Positions 7,961-16,677 of a DNA stretch of 32,422 bases are shown here, in pieces (position 1 is the stretch's first letter; each line of letters opens with the position of its first letter). The translations under genes and the position numbers were made by a program. Origin of the DNA: Synergistaceae bacterium UBA1037 (GTDB lineage Bacteria > Synergistota > Synergistia > Synergistales > Synergistaceae). The notes beneath the pieces were generated by a model. That model did not search any database. It worked only from the letters and a program-made list of their open reading frames with translations, and was not told the origin of the DNA. The stretch covers positions 3,837 to 36,258 of the forward strand of contig DCEE01000040.1 of assembly GCA_002316795.1 (NCBI GenBank). The letters run 5' to 3'.

Positions 7961-8431
7961 ATGAAGGAAAATTACGTTGAAGTCCCGCTGCTTCAGCAGC
8001 GCGAGATCGAAATGAGGGTGCTGGGACCTGTCATAAGAGCTTTTGCAGCTGAGTTTGAAAAAGAAAAGACCTATGATCTTGTGCGCAGGACGATGCAGGA
8101 AATATCACGCGGACTTGGCAAAGAAAAGTCTCTCGGGGGCGGCGGACTTGAAAACCTCAAGTCAAAGTGCATCTCAAAATGGAATGATGGAGGTGCGCTG
8201 GAGGTCAGCATCAGGGAAGACTCGGACACCATTCTGGCTTTTGACGTCACAAGATGCGATTTTGCAGACCTTTACAGGGAACTCGGATTCGGTGATATCG
8301 GAACCCTTATTTCCTGCGACCGTGATGCGGCATTCCTTGACGGTTTCGACCCTGAGCTCGAGCTAGTAAGACAAAAGACACTTATGGAGGGCGAAGATCT
8401 CTGTGATTTCTGCTACAGGAAAAAAGGATGA
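7961..8431 (+). CDS. L-2-amino-thiazoline-4-carboxylic acid (ATC) hydrolase-like protein
   Basis: A 156-aa protein resembling the ATC hydrolase family, whose founding member opens the thiazoline ring of ATC to give N-carbamoyl-cysteine. The supporting pattern is in the C-terminal half: FDVTRCDFADLYRELG, then LISCDRDAAFLDGFDPEL, then TLMEGEDLCDFCY, giving the family spacing of C, C-x-x-D and G-x-x-x-C-x-F. The ATG at 7961 follows GGAGG; the frame runs further up without a ribosome site. Its last 29 bases overlap larE, so the two are co-translated. The family is broad and few members have tested activity, so the substrate is uncertain. Confidence 0.72.
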   Translation: MKENYVEVPLLQQREIEMRVLGPVIRAFAAEFEKEKTYDLVRRTMQEISRGLGKEKSLGGGGLENLKSKCISKWNDGGALEVSIREDSDTILAFDVTRCDFADLYRELGFGDIGTLISCDRDAAFLDGFDPELELVRQKTLMEGEDLCDFCYRKKG

Positions 8432-9245
8432 CCTCCTCATCATAAAAGAAAAATACGGAGAACTGACGGACTCGATTAGAAAACTGGGAAAGGCGGCAAT
8501 AGCCTTTTCCGGCGGAGTCGACAGTTCTCTGCTTGCCTATGCGGCAAAGGAGACCCTGGGAGATAATGCGTGTGCATTTACACTTTGGTCTCCGTTGCTG
8601 CCCGCGGATGACAAGAGAGATATTTTATCTTTTACGGATAGATACGGGATAAGGCTCTTCAAAATCGAACACAACGACCTTAGCTGCAAAGATTTCTGCG
8701 AAAACAGTCCTGAGCGGTGCTATATATGCAAATCGGCGAGGCTGGATGCCCTGACTTCACTGGCAGAAGAGCTTGATATCCCTTGGCTGCTTGACGGCTC
8801 CAACATTGACGATCTGAACGACTGGCGGCCCGGCATGAAAGCTGTCAGGGAATCGAAGATCACCCTCTCCCCCCTCCTTGAATGCGGCCTTTCCAAAAAA
8901 GACATAAGGGAGATATCATCTCATCTGGAACTGCCGACCGCGGTCAAACCATCGGCGGCATGCCTGGCTTCACGGATACCGACTGGGACAGCCATAACGG
9001 AAGAGCTGATCCTGAAGATAGATGCGGGAGAGGACATAATCAAAAAATATCTTCCGGCAAACGCTCAATTGAGGATGCGCTATGACGGAAGGGCCGCAAA
9101 AATCGAGACAGACCGGGAGAATATACCCGGCCTGTCTCAGTCATTAGCTTTGATATCCGAAGAACTTGCGCTTATCGGTATTGCAGCGGTCCTTATAGAA
9201 AAGGACGGTTATATGATGGGCAGCGCTACAGTTCGACCGAAATAA
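8403..9245 (+). CDS. larE: LarE-type ATP-dependent sacrificial sulfur transferase
   Basis: PP-loop ATPase of 280 aa. LarE adenylates and sulfurates the carboxylates of the pyridinium-biscarboxylate precursor of the nickel-pincer cofactor, giving up its own cysteine sulfur in the best-known form. Seen here: PP-loop SGGVDS at residues 36-41, PERCYICKSARLDAL (104-118), and KPSAACLASRIPTG, in which Cys187 is the likely sulfur donor. The GTG start at 8403 lies inside the ATC hydrolase gene, with GGAGGG about 12 bases upstream. No larB, larC or larA is in the window, so the acceptor here may differ. The 3' end overlaps the converging degP gene by 20 bases. Confidence 0.88.
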   Translation: MISATGKKDDLLIIKEKYGELTDSIRKLGKAAIAFSGGVDSSLLAYAAKETLGDNACAFTLWSPLLPADDKRDILSFTDRYGIRLFKIEHNDLSCKDFCENSPERCYICKSARLDALTSLAEELDIPWLLDGSNIDDLNDWRPGMKAVRESKITLSPLLECGLSKKDIREISSHLELPTAVKPSAACLASRIPTGTAITEELILKIDAGEDIIKKYLPANAQLRMRYDGRAAKIETDRENIPGLSQSLALISEELALIGIAAVLIEKDGYMMGSATVRPK

Positions 9246-10749
9246 AGAGGGTCTGGCCGCCCCTCGACATCAGTATCCCCAGAGATCTGTTCTTCGCTCC
9301 CATCACCCTGTTCCAGTCATCCAGCGTTTTCATCTTTGTCCTGTTCACTTCCAGGATGACATCTCCCGGCTGGAGGCCGAGCCTGGCTCCGAGACTTCCC
9401 CTGTCAACGTCTGTCACTACGAGGCCTTCGTCTGAGTCAAGCCTGTATTGCCTCTGAAGCTCGCTGTCTATAACAGCTGCGGTGATCCCCATCTGCTTTG
9501 ATGAGCCCGATGAGCTCTTGGGACCCGGGGCCGGCTTGCTGCCGCTCTTCTCCCCTTCGCCCCTGTCGATCTCACCAAGGACGACCTGTACGTTCCTCTT
9601 TTTCCCGTCCCTGTATATCCCGAAATCCACCTTGTCGCCGGCCATTTTATTCCTTACGGAAAAGACCACGTCCTGACTGTTTTTAACTTCCTTGCCTCCG
9701 ATCGATACGATAACGTCGCCCCTCTTGAGGCCGTACTTATCCGCGGGTGAGTTCGGCTCTACGTCTGCAATGATCGACCCTTCCTTGACAGGTATTTTGT
9801 AAGAATCGACAAGAGCAGCCGTCAGAGGCTGAACTGTTACGCCAAGCCATCCCCTGCGCACTTCTCCGTGCTTTATGAGGTCATCCATGATCTGTTTGGC
9901 CATGTTGATAGGGACTGCAAATCCTATTCCCTGTGCATAGGGGACGATGGCAGTGTTGATACCAATGACCCTGCCGCTGAGATCTATCAGGGGCCCTCCG
10001 CTGTTGCCCGGGTTTATCGCAGCGTCTGTCTGCATGAAGCCCTGGAAATTGACACCCGGAGCCTGGAGCGTCCTGTTTTTGGCGGAAACGACTCCCGCTG
10101 TCACTGAATTCTCAAAACCCAGAGGATTGCCTATGGCCACGACCCATTCACCGACTTCTGTCGCATCGGAGTCGCCAAGCAAAAGTACGGGAAGATCAGG
10201 AGCTTTGATCTGTATTACTGCAAGATCGAAGGTAGGGTCCTGTCCGATTTTTTTTGCGTCAAAGGACCTTCCGTCAAGAAGAGTTACCTTTATTTTGTCG
10301 GCACCCTCGACAACATGGTTGTTCGTGAGGATATAGCCGTCCTTCGTAACTATGAAGCCGGAGCCCTTTCCTCTCTGAGGGATCATTCTCTCCTGCGTTC
10401 CGCCGCCTCCGAAGATATCTCCCCCAAAGAACTCTTCAAAAAAGGGATCCCCTCCGAAAGGATTTGTCATTATCCTCTGTTTCACCATTGTTTCAGTGTC
10501 TATGTTAACAACAGCAGGGGAACTTTTTTTGACTATCGAGACTATGGGGTTGCCTGTGTAAACATCCTGTGCGTATGCCCCGGGAGTGGTCGAAGCGACA
10601 GTCCTGACTTCAGGTTCCCTGATATTCTTAACAACGCTGTATTCCGACGCAATAAAGGTCCCGAAGGCTCCTCCCGCAAACATGATCGCTCCGGCTGCGG
10701 CAGCTATTCCAAATTTTTTGACAGCAGTTATGAAATTATCCTTATTCAT
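9226..10749 (-). CDS. degP: HtrA/DegP-family periplasmic serine protease
   Basis: Envelope quality-control protease of 507 aa. A hydrophobic N-terminal segment (about residues 12-34) acts as signal or anchor. The trypsin-like domain carries the triad His145 (LTNNHVVEGAD), Asp176 (TFDLAV) and Ser250 (NPGNSGGPL). Two PDZ domains follow at about 303-395 and 425-505, joined by a Gly/Ser/Pro/Lys linker near 398-420. The glycine- and phenylalanine-rich stretch FGGDPFFEEFFGGD (about 98-111) is the LA-loop region. ATG 10749 is chosen because GGAGG lies seven bases upstream. It converges on larE with overlapping 3' ends and is transcribed divergently from the GGDEF-EAL gene. Confidence 0.94.
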   Translation of the reverse strand: MNKDNFITAVKKFGIAAAAGAIMFAGGAFGTFIASEYSVVKNIREPEVRTVASTTPGAYAQDVYTGNPIVSIVKKSSPAVVNIDTETMVKQRIMTNPFGGDPFFEEFFGGDIFGGGGTQERMIPQRGKGSGFIVTKDGYILTNNHVVEGADKIKVTLLDGRSFDAKKIGQDPTFDLAVIQIKAPDLPVLLLGDSDATEVGEWVVAIGNPLGFENSVTAGVVSAKNRTLQAPGVNFQGFMQTDAAINPGNSGGPLIDLSGRVIGINTAIVPYAQGIGFAVPINMAKQIMDDLIKHGEVRRGWLGVTVQPLTAALVDSYKIPVKEGSIIADVEPNSPADKYGLKRGDVIVSIGGKEVKNSQDVVFSVRNKMAGDKVDFGIYRDGKKRNVQVVLGEIDRGEGEKSGSKPAPGPKSSSGSSKQMGITAAVIDSELQRQYRLDSDEGLVVTDVDRGSLGARLGLQPGDVILEVNRTKMKTLDDWNRVMGAKNRSLGILMSRGGQTLFISVEL

Positions 10750-10905
10750 GAACACACCTCCGCGTTCCTGATTATGAGAAATATTGTTGCACGGCTAATA
10801 TTCTAATTAATCCCCTGCAAATTGCATCAAGGATATTACGTAAGGCAAAGAAGGTGAAAAAACTTAAATCAACTTTTTTATACTTCTATTTTGTTTTATG
10901 TCTCG

Positions 10906-10934
10906 TTGTTCTTTACATCTCTGCCTGCTATAAT
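10906..10934 (+). promoter_or_regulatory. Promoter for the GGDEF-EAL gene
   Basis: TTGTTC, 17 bases, then TATAAT preceded by TGC (extended -10). It lies about 40 bases before the start codon. Confidence 0.65.
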
Positions 10935-10972
10935 ATTAAAGTAATATAATCCGACCACAGTGGAGTTACTAG

Positions 10973-13642
10973 ATGAGGAAGATATTCCGATCCTATTTTC
11001 CGACCACCCGTGCATTTTTCATTCTGATAGCCTTTCTGGCTATCACTTTTATTGCCATCTTTGCCCTTCTTGACCATCTAAGGTCGATATTTTTTTCTCA
11101 CGCAGACGCTCAGAACCAGTCGGTGGTATCACTGGCAGCCAACATGGTGGACGAACGCATCAACGCGAAACTGATCCAGCTTCAGGCTCTCGGATACACT
11201 GCATCCTCACAAAAAGACCTGTCGGACAAAGACCTCCTTATAAGGAGACTAGAACAGATAAAGCACGAGGCATTAAAAATAGGTTATGACTTCATCCAGC
11301 TTACGGACCAAGAGGGAAATTATGTAAGCACGAGCGGGAAAAAAGCGATCATCGTTGAGGACGAACATTTCTACAGAGCGATCAGAGGCTTTAGCGTTGT
11401 GTCAAACATCTTGAGCAATGATATGACCGGAACAAGCGGATCCTCGGACAATAAAATGGTCATATTCAGCGTACCTGTATTTTCCGGGGCTTCCGTCATC
11501 GGAGTTCTGACAGCTGCCATAAATGTAGATAAAATATCCATGCTGGAGAATATAAACATTCCCTACAGCGGCACTTTTTTGTGCCTGATAGACGGGAACA
11601 ACAGCATTGTAGAGTACTCCGGCAGCTTCCTGAGGGAGTTTCCGCATCTCACCAGGAGTTTCAATTTTTTCAGCCCTCTGTCAACTTTGATAGAGTCTGA
11701 TGAACTGCTTTTCCTTAAAGAAGAACTTGCCGGCCTTGCCGGAACTGTGATAAAGCATCACAAAAGCAGTAAAAATGACAGGATCCTTTCATTCGCGGCC
11801 CTTCCCCATTCAGACAGATGGAAGCTCGTCGCGGTTTCGTCGGAAGACAGCATCAGATCACAGCAAAACAGCCTGCTCATCAAAATCGGCGCTTTGATAT
11901 TATTGTGTATATTCCTGATCACGCTGACCGTTGTCTACCTTTACGTGATAAGGTGGAAATACATGAGGATCCGTGAACTCTCAAACACCACGATAAGCAA
12001 GGCCGGGTTCAATTTTTTCAAAGTATCGCCTGACGGGGATGTCATGGACTTTGACGACGACTTCGCCTCTTTTCTCGGCATCCATAATGATAAAAAAGTT
12101 TTCAGCTTCAAAAGGCTGCTCAATGAGGAACAACAGGTCTTCCCCATGTCCGGGATGGATCGTGATACATCTTTTAAGCTCAGGCTTTCCATAAAGAACA
12201 GCGAAGATAAGGATATTTTCCTTCTTGTCCAGATCATAGGGGAGAAGGAGAGGGACTTCTACCCTGCCTTCGCGATAGACGTGACTGATGATGAACTCTT
12301 GCAGGAAAAGGTAAGGGACCTGGCATATACCGACAAGACTACGGGACTCCCAAACAAGGAGAGCTTTATCCTCAAAATTGAAAGCCTGAACAGGAAGAGC
12401 ACGTCAATGATTTTCAAAAGCGGGCTTCTTTTTATTGACATAAACAACAGCCATAGGATACTGGAAATATTAGGACACAGGCTCTTTGAAAAAATGCTGC
12501 GTGATGCTGCTGACAGGCTTTCCGTTGTTGCCGCCGCCCATGGCGGGGAGATCTTCAACCTGGAGAGCGATGATTTTGTGATCGTCATAGACGATTATCA
12601 GGACGACAGCGAGATGTGCTCAGTAGCAAACAAGGTCTACGGCGCTTTTGCAATGCCCTTCACGTTGGGAGACGCGCTGTACGAGGTCAGCTTAAGAATA
12701 GGACTTGTCTCATGCACAGAATATCTGAGAGGAGCACAGATCAGTCCGAGCGACATGCTCAGATACGGCGAGATAGCCGGAAGGCTTGCAAAGAAGAGTG
12801 AAGGGGTATTTATACTTGACATCGAGTCTTATTTGTCCGCCATAAAAGAACTTGATATGGAGGTAGATCTGATAAACTCGATAAAAAACTGCGAACTTAA
12901 AGTTAAGTACCAGCCTGTCTACTCTTTCGGTCCTGACCGGATAACAGCAGTAGAAGCGCTCCTCAGATGGGAAAACGAGCGATATGGGAATGTCCCGCCT
13001 TCCATCTTCATAGCTATAGCAGAGAGGTGCGGTTTCATAAACCAACTTGGCGATTTCGCAATTGACACAGCACTGGATCTCGCATCGAGGCTGTGCTCTG
13101 AAGACAGGGGCATCCTGGTGAATTTCAATGTCTCATCGATGCAGTTCTCACAGAGCAGCTTTGCGGAAAAACTCATGGACAAGTTCAGATCCCGGAGCCT
13201 TCCCAAAGATAGCGCAGGCCTTGAGATAACGGAATCCTGCCTTTGCGGCGAAACTTCTGACTTTATCGAAAAGCTCGAGATGATCAGAAGAGAAGGAATA
13301 ATGGTCTCTATCGATGATTTCGGGACCGGTTATTCTTCCCTCTCTTACCTTAAAGACCTCCCCATAGATTTTCTCAAGATCGACAGGAGTTTCATCACAG
13401 GGATCGACCGTTCAGAAAAACATTTCAATCTTTTCAAAAGCATAACGGCACTGGCAGGATCTATCGGTGTTGAGGTCATTGCGGAGGGTGTGGAGACAGA
13501 AGATCAGCTTGACGCAGTCCGGAGGTGCCGCTGCAGGCACATACAGGGGTTCCTGATCTCTGAGCCTATGGATGAGGATGCTCTGATGGACTTTATCAAA
13601 ACTTACACAGGACCCGGAAAAGAAAGCTGCCGGAAGTCATAA
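10973..13642 (+). CDS. Membrane sensor with degenerate GGDEF and intact EAL (c-di-GMP phosphodiesterase)
   Basis: An 889-aa inner-membrane signalling protein. TM1 is at 14-34, an extracytoplasmic Cache-like sensor at about 45-290, TM2 at 304-326, a PAS-like region at about 340-440, GGDEF at 445-620 and EAL at 635-875. In the GGDEF domain the signature is ESDDF (531-535) and so lacks the two glycines needed for cyclase activity. The EAL domain keeps its catalytic set: E661-A-L, N in VNFNVSS, E in LEITES, DDFGTG (781-786), K802 and E838. It should therefore cleave c-di-GMP, perhaps with the dead GGDEF as a GTP sensor (inference). ATG 10973 is preceded by TGGAG. It is a single-gene unit with its own promoter and terminator. 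Confidence 0.93.
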   Translation: MRKIFRSYFPTTRAFFILIAFLAITFIAIFALLDHLRSIFFSHADAQNQSVVSLAANMVDERINAKLIQLQALGYTASSQKDLSDKDLLIRRLEQIKHEALKIGYDFIQLTDQEGNYVSTSGKKAIIVEDEHFYRAIRGFSVVSNILSNDMTGTSGSSDNKMVIFSVPVFSGASVIGVLTAAINVDKISMLENINIPYSGTFLCLIDGNNSIVEYSGSFLREFPHLTRSFNFFSPLSTLIESDELLFLKEELAGLAGTVIKHHKSSKNDRILSFAALPHSDRWKLVAVSSEDSIRSQQNSLLIKIGALILLCIFLITLTVVYLYVIRWKYMRIRELSNTTISKAGFNFFKVSPDGDVMDFDDDFASFLGIHNDKKVFSFKRLLNEEQQVFPMSGMDRDTSFKLRLSIKNSEDKDIFLLVQIIGEKERDFYPAFAIDVTDDELLQEKVRDLAYTDKTTGLPNKESFILKIESLNRKSTSMIFKSGLLFIDINNSHRILEILGHRLFEKMLRDAADRLSVVAAAHGGEIFNLESDDFVIVIDDYQDDSEMCSVANKVYGAFAMPFTLGDALYEVSLRIGLVSCTEYLRGAQISPSDMLRYGEIAGRLAKKSEGVFILDIESYLSAIKELDMEVDLINSIKNCELKVKYQPVYSFGPDRITAVEALLRWENERYGNVPPSIFIAIAERCGFINQLGDFAIDTALDLASRLCSEDRGILVNFNVSSMQFSQSSFAEKLMDKFRSRSLPKDSAGLEITESCLCGETSDFIEKLEMIRREGIMVSIDDFGTGYSSLSYLKDLPIDFLKIDRSFITGIDRSEKHFNLFKSITALAGSIGVEVIAEGVETEDQLDAVRRCRCRHIQGFLISEPMDEDALMDFIKTYTGPGKESCRKS

Positions 13643-13646
13643 AGAC

Positions 13647-13690
13647 AATAAAATGAGCGAAGGGCAAAATGTCTCTTCGCTCATTTTATT
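13647..13690. terminator. Bidirectional terminator between the EAL gene and jag
   Basis: A perfect 16-bp inverted repeat (13647-13662 with 13675-13690) around a 12-base loop. The arms begin AATAAAA and end TTTTATT, so both strands get a T-rich tail. It serves the two converging genes. Confidence 0.9.
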
Positions 13691-13714
13691 ATCTTTAGTG
13701 GCCCCGGATGATCG

Positions 13715-14416
13715 CTACCTGCTTCGGGAAGATCTTTTCCTTCCTCTATCCGAGCTTCCCCTGTCTGAACGGGTCACCGGACAGACAAGCACCCTTCTTG
13801 AAGGCTCCTCACCGATAGATTTCGTCTCTACCTCTTTATTGTCCCTGAGTGCAAGGTGGACTATCCGACGCTCCCAGCTTGACATAGGTTCCAGGCTGAC
13901 CGGGGTCCCCTTGCGGAGAGATTCTCTGGCTATCGATTCTGCAAGCCTGGTCAGCGTCTGTTCCCTGCGCTGGCGGTACCCTCCGCAGTCGAAACGGACC
14001 CTTCGTGTGGACATGTCATCATGACAGGCAAGGTTGGTAAGATACTCCAGCGCTTTAAGCGTCTCACCGTATCTTCCGATCACTACCCCGACATCTTCTC
14101 CGACGAGGTTGATCATACCGTCCTCATTCAGCTCGGGGATAAGGTCAAGGTCCATCCTCTCCAAAATATCGTTGACAAAATGGCATGACTTTATGAAAGT
14201 TACGGGTGCAAATGGTTTTACCTCAACTTTGTATGTACAGCCAAGGAAACCAAAGAGTTTTTTATCTTCGGATATTATCTGAGCCTCAACATCATCAGTT
14301 TTGATACCCCAAAGCTCAGCCGCCTTCTCACGGGCCTCTTCCACCGACTCGCACTCAAAGACCGCCGAACCGATCTCCGGCATCGGGATCCTCTCTTCCA
14401 TGTCCCTGTCCATCAT
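13715..14416 (-). CDS. jag: Jag/KhpB RNA-binding protein (SpoIIIJ-associated)
   Basis: A 233-aa RNA-binding protein with the usual three parts: Jag-N (about 15-65, AVFECESVEEAREKAAELWG), a KH domain holding IGRYGETLKALEYLTNLA (about 113-130) and R3H (about 150-215, SSWERRIVHLALRDN). The C-terminus is a short basic tail rich in R, S and G. The start is at ATG 14416; the adjacent ATG at 14413 has slightly better spacing to GAGGG. It is the last gene of rpmH-rnpA-yidD-yidC-jag, a widely conserved order. In other bacteria KhpB pairs with KhpA to bind RNA and affect cell elongation. Confidence 0.92.
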   Translation of the reverse strand: MMDRDMEERIPMPEIGSAVFECESVEEAREKAAELWGIKTDDVEAQIISEDKKLFGFLGCTYKVEVKPFAPVTFIKSCHFVNDILERMDLDLIPELNEDGMINLVGEDVGVVIGRYGETLKALEYLTNLACHDDMSTRRVRFDCGGYRQRREQTLTRLAESIARESLRKGTPVSLEPMSSWERRIVHLALRDNKEVETKSIGEEPSRRVLVCPVTRSDRGSSDRGRKRSSRSR

Positions 14417-14452
14417 GCGTCCCTCTTGTCCTGTCCGGCAAGAGGCCGTTTC

Positions 14453-15307
14453 TTATTCATCATCGTCGTCATCGTAGTCGTCCTCGTATTCATCGTCATC
14501 GTCCTCAACTGCGGCCGGCGTAGGTTTGTTCTTATGAAGGACAGGCTTGACCTGAAGTTCCTCTTTCGTCTTTTTCATTACGAAGTATTGCTGAGCAACT
14601 CCGATAAGCGATGAAAGCCCCCAGTAAAGCATGACTCCGCCAGGCATCGAAAGGCAGATGAACGCCATGAAAAACGGCATTATTGTGTTCATCATAGCCA
14701 TCTGCGGGTTTGCCCCTGCTGAAGAAAGTTTCTGCTGAGCCCAGGTAAGGAATGAAATGCTTATGAGCAAAATGAGGTTGCCCATGTAGAGTCCGGCATT
14801 TGAGAGTCCCGACGGATTCTGCATGATGCCTGTCAGGACTGACATAAGGCCGTAGTTTCCTGTCGGATCTGCCGCTACGCCAACCGCCTGGGCAAGGCCT
14901 GCGGTCGTCGACGAACCCAGTATTATCCCGAGGAAGGATGTCCCGGCAAAATCATATGTCCTAAGTACATTGAAGAGAAGGATGAGGATCGGCAGCTGCA
15001 CCAGAAGAGGCAGACATCCCGCTGCCGGATTAATTTTATTCTCCTTGTAGAGACGCATCGTCTCCTGGTTGAGTTTCTCTTTATCGTTGGCATATTTTTC
15101 CTGCAGCACCTTCAGACGTGGCTGTATCTTCTGCATCTGCTGCATACTGACCATTTGTTTCTGGTTGAGGGGGTAAAGTGCTATCCTTACAGCTATTGTC
15201 AACAGCACTATGGCCATTCCAAAAGAGTTTGTGAGGCCGTAAAAAAATTCAAGGATCATGAGAAGCAGATCGCTTGCTCCATTCCAAATCGCGCCCAAAA
15301 CTTTCAC
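14453..15307 (-). CDS. yidC: YidC/Oxa1 membrane protein insertase, short form with acidic tail
   Basis: Insertase of 284 aa for inner-membrane proteins. It is of the short type without the large periplasmic P1 domain. Membrane segments fall at about 12-48, 98-118, 175-195 and 208-245; the groove arginine is in AVRIALYPL (about residue 41). A cytoplasmic loop [13 protein letters not shown] and the later [15 protein letters not shown] are family landmarks. The GTG start overlaps the yidD stop (GTGA). The tail after [11 protein letters not shown] is almost all Asp/Glu/Tyr, whereas most YidC tails are basic and help bind ribosomes; see findings. Confidence 0.93.
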   Translation of the reverse strand: MKVLGAIWNGASDLLLMILEFFYGLTNSFGMAIVLLTIAVRIALYPLNQKQMVSMQQMQKIQPRLKVLQEKYANDKEKLNQETMRLYKENKINPAAGCLPLLVQLPILILLFNVLRTYDFAGTSFLGIILGSSTTAGLAQAVGVAADPTGNYGLMSVLTGIMQNPSGLSNAGLYMGNLILLISISFLTWAQQKLSSAGANPQMAMMNTIMPFFMAFICLSMPGGVMLYWGLSSLIGVAQQYFVMKKTKEELQVKPVLHKNKPTPAAVEDDDDEYEDDYDDDDDE

Positions 15308-15591
15308 CTAACCTTTCGAAGTCCTTTAAATAACTTTCCTATCCGGATCCGTGTATCTAAATCTTCCTGTCCGGGCACAGGGTCGTACCCTCCCGGATCC
15401 CATGGACCGCAGCGCAGTATCCTCCGCAGTCCGAGTTCCGCTCCGTAAATAAGACCGTATCTTTCTACCGCTTCAGCTGTATATTCGGAGCATGTCGGGA
15501 TGAAGCGGCATTTTCCTCCTCCCAGTACCGGTGATATTGCTGCCTGGTAGAACCTGATCAGAAAAAGTCCTGCCATCGATGCTAGGCGCAT
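15304..15591 (-). CDS. yidD: YidD membrane insertion factor
   Basis: A 95-aa YidD protein that assists YidC-dependent insertion. Family motifs seen are [17 protein letters not shown] (14-30), [15 protein letters not shown] (32-46) and [20 protein letters not shown] 15591 overlaps the end of rnpA by 10 bases, and its stop overlaps the yidC GTG. Confidence 0.93.
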   Translation of the reverse strand: MRLASMAGLFLIRFYQAAISPVLGGGKCRFIPTCSEYTAEAVERYGLIYGAELGLRRILRCGPWDPGGYDPVPGQEDLDTRIRIGKLFKGLRKVR

Positions 15592-15983
15592 GTTCGTCCT
15601 GCCTTGTCAGCATTCCAGTCCGGTCCGGGCCAGTCCTGCCTCATGAGTCCCCTTCTTTTGAGCGAATGCGCGATATCCATGTAGATGTCAACGGAAGACC
15701 TTTCCAGAGCTTTCTCCCTGAGCGACGCTATTATCCATACTCCGTCCCTTATCCATGGTAAAAGCCTCCTGAATGCTTCCCTCATCATCCTTCGGCCTCT
15801 TGTACGCTTTGCGGCGTTTGCTGTTTTTTTCCCCACAGTCACTCCCACCAGTACGGGATCGCCGGGGCGTTCAACAAACAACAACCGCACCAGCTCGCCT
15901 GTTTCACGACGTCCGGTGCGGAATACAAGGTCGAACTGCCATCCGTGCCTGAGCCTGACAGCTGACGAAAAGCCGAAATTCAC
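15582..15983 (-). CDS. rnpA: Ribonuclease P protein component
   Basis: RNase P protein subunit, 133 aa, which helps the RNA subunit process tRNA 5' ends. Recognised by the N-terminal [20 protein letters not shown] and the signature [18 protein letters not shown] (about 57-74), the RNR-type motif that binds the ribozyme. The GTG start at 15983 comes seven bases after the rpmH stop, which is in the same frame, and no ribosome site is evident. Translation therefore likely depends on re-initiation after rpmH. It overlaps yidD by 10 bases. Confidence 0.9.
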   Translation of the reverse strand: MNFGFSSAVRLRHGWQFDLVFRTGRRETGELVRLLFVERPGDPVLVGVTVGKKTANAAKRTRGRRMMREAFRRLLPWIRDGVWIIASLREKALERSSVDIYMDIAHSLKRRGLMRQDWPGPDWNADKAGRTCA

Positions 15984-15989
15984 GGCTGA

Positions 15990-16124
15990 TTAGACAGCAA
16001 GACGCGCTCTACCCTTACGGCGACGATTCCTCAAAATGCGGCGTCCGCTTGGGGAGGCAGAACGTACGAGAAAGCCCATTGAACGCTTTCGTCTGGTGTT
16101 ATGCGGCTGAAATGTTCGTTTCAC
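15990..16124 (-). CDS. rpmH: 50S ribosomal protein L34
   Basis: A 44-aa protein, very basic, starting [18 protein letters not shown] and ending KGRARLAV, which is diagnostic for L34. The GTG start at 16124 has AGGAGGTG six bases upstream. It is the first gene of the rpmH-rnpA-yidD-yidC-jag operon. In many bacteria dnaA lies upstream of rpmH; here the upstream gene is the divergent rpsT. Confidence 0.95.
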   Translation of the reverse strand: MKRTFQPHNTRRKRSMGFLVRSASPSGRRILRNRRRKGRARLAV

Positions 16125-16185
16125 AGACTACACCTCCTGTGGTTCATTTTCTGATAACCATAATTGTCTTATAAGCAACCTAGTA

Positions 16186-16214
16186 AATATATCATACACT
16201 TCTCTATGGAGCAA
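16186..16214 (-). promoter_or_regulatory. Promoter for rpmH operon
   Basis: TTGCTC, 17 bases, then TATATT with TGA before it (extended -10), about 60 bases before the rpmH start. Confidence 0.55.
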
Positions 16215-16285
16215 GAAAAATTATATAATGCATAATAAAATTCTACTGCCGAACACAAATAATTGGGGTAAAATAGAATGAGCTG

Positions 16286-16315
16286 TTGCAGGATATGCCC
16301 AATATGTGCTAATAT
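16286..16315 (+). promoter_or_regulatory. Promoter for rpsT
   Basis: TTGCAG, 18 bases, then TAATAT preceded by TGC (extended -10). It would give a short leader of about 27 bases before the TTG start. Confidence 0.6.
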
Positions 16316-16347
16316 ATCCGCTGTCTTTTGTGAAGGAGGTGACGGCA

Positions 16348-16614
16348 TTGCCAAATAAGAAATCAGCAAAAAAACGAGTTCTGGTCACTGAAAGAAACCG
16401 CATTTACAACCGCTTCTGGAAAACCCGCTGCAAAAATGCAGTTAAGAAGCTTCTGGATGCAGTTGAACAGAAAGACTCCGAGCTTGCAGCAAAGAGGCTG
16501 AACGAGGCTCAGGGTGTACTGGATAAGGCGGTAGTAAAGGGCGTCGTCCACCGGAATACAGCGTCCCGCCGCAAGGCTATGATGGCAGCTAGATTTAAAT
16601 CCCTTTCTGCCTAG
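16348..16614 (+). CDS. rpsT: 30S ribosomal protein S20
   Basis: S20, 88 aa, which binds 16S rRNA early in 30S assembly. Recognised from the PNKKSAKKRVLVTERNRIYN N-terminus and the conserved HRNTASRRKAMMAARF near the C-terminus. The start is TTG at 16348, eight bases after a full AAGGAGG; upstream in-frame codons would lie over the promoter. E. coli rpsT also starts with UUG, which is linked there to autogenous control. Single-gene unit with promoter and terminator. Confidence 0.95.
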   Translation: MPNKKSAKKRVLVTERNRIYNRFWKTRCKNAVKKLLDAVEQKDSELAAKRLNEAQGVLDKAVVKGVVHRNTASRRKAMMAARFKSLSA

Positions 16615-16641
16615 GTGACCCGATCAATATTACAGATCTGT

Positions 16642-16677
16642 ACGGAGAGGCCAAGTTACCCTCTCCGTTTGTTTTTT
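16642..16677 (+). terminator. Rho-independent terminator after rpsT
   Basis: ACGGAGAGG pairs with CCTCTCCGT (9 bp) around a nine-base loop and is followed by TTGTTTTTT. It touches the stop codon of the converging holA gene. Confidence 0.9.

Noticed and set aside
15582..16124. rpmH-rnpA region as replication origin
   Set aside because: The upstream gene is rpsT, not dnaA, and no DnaA boxes are seen in the gap 16125-16347.
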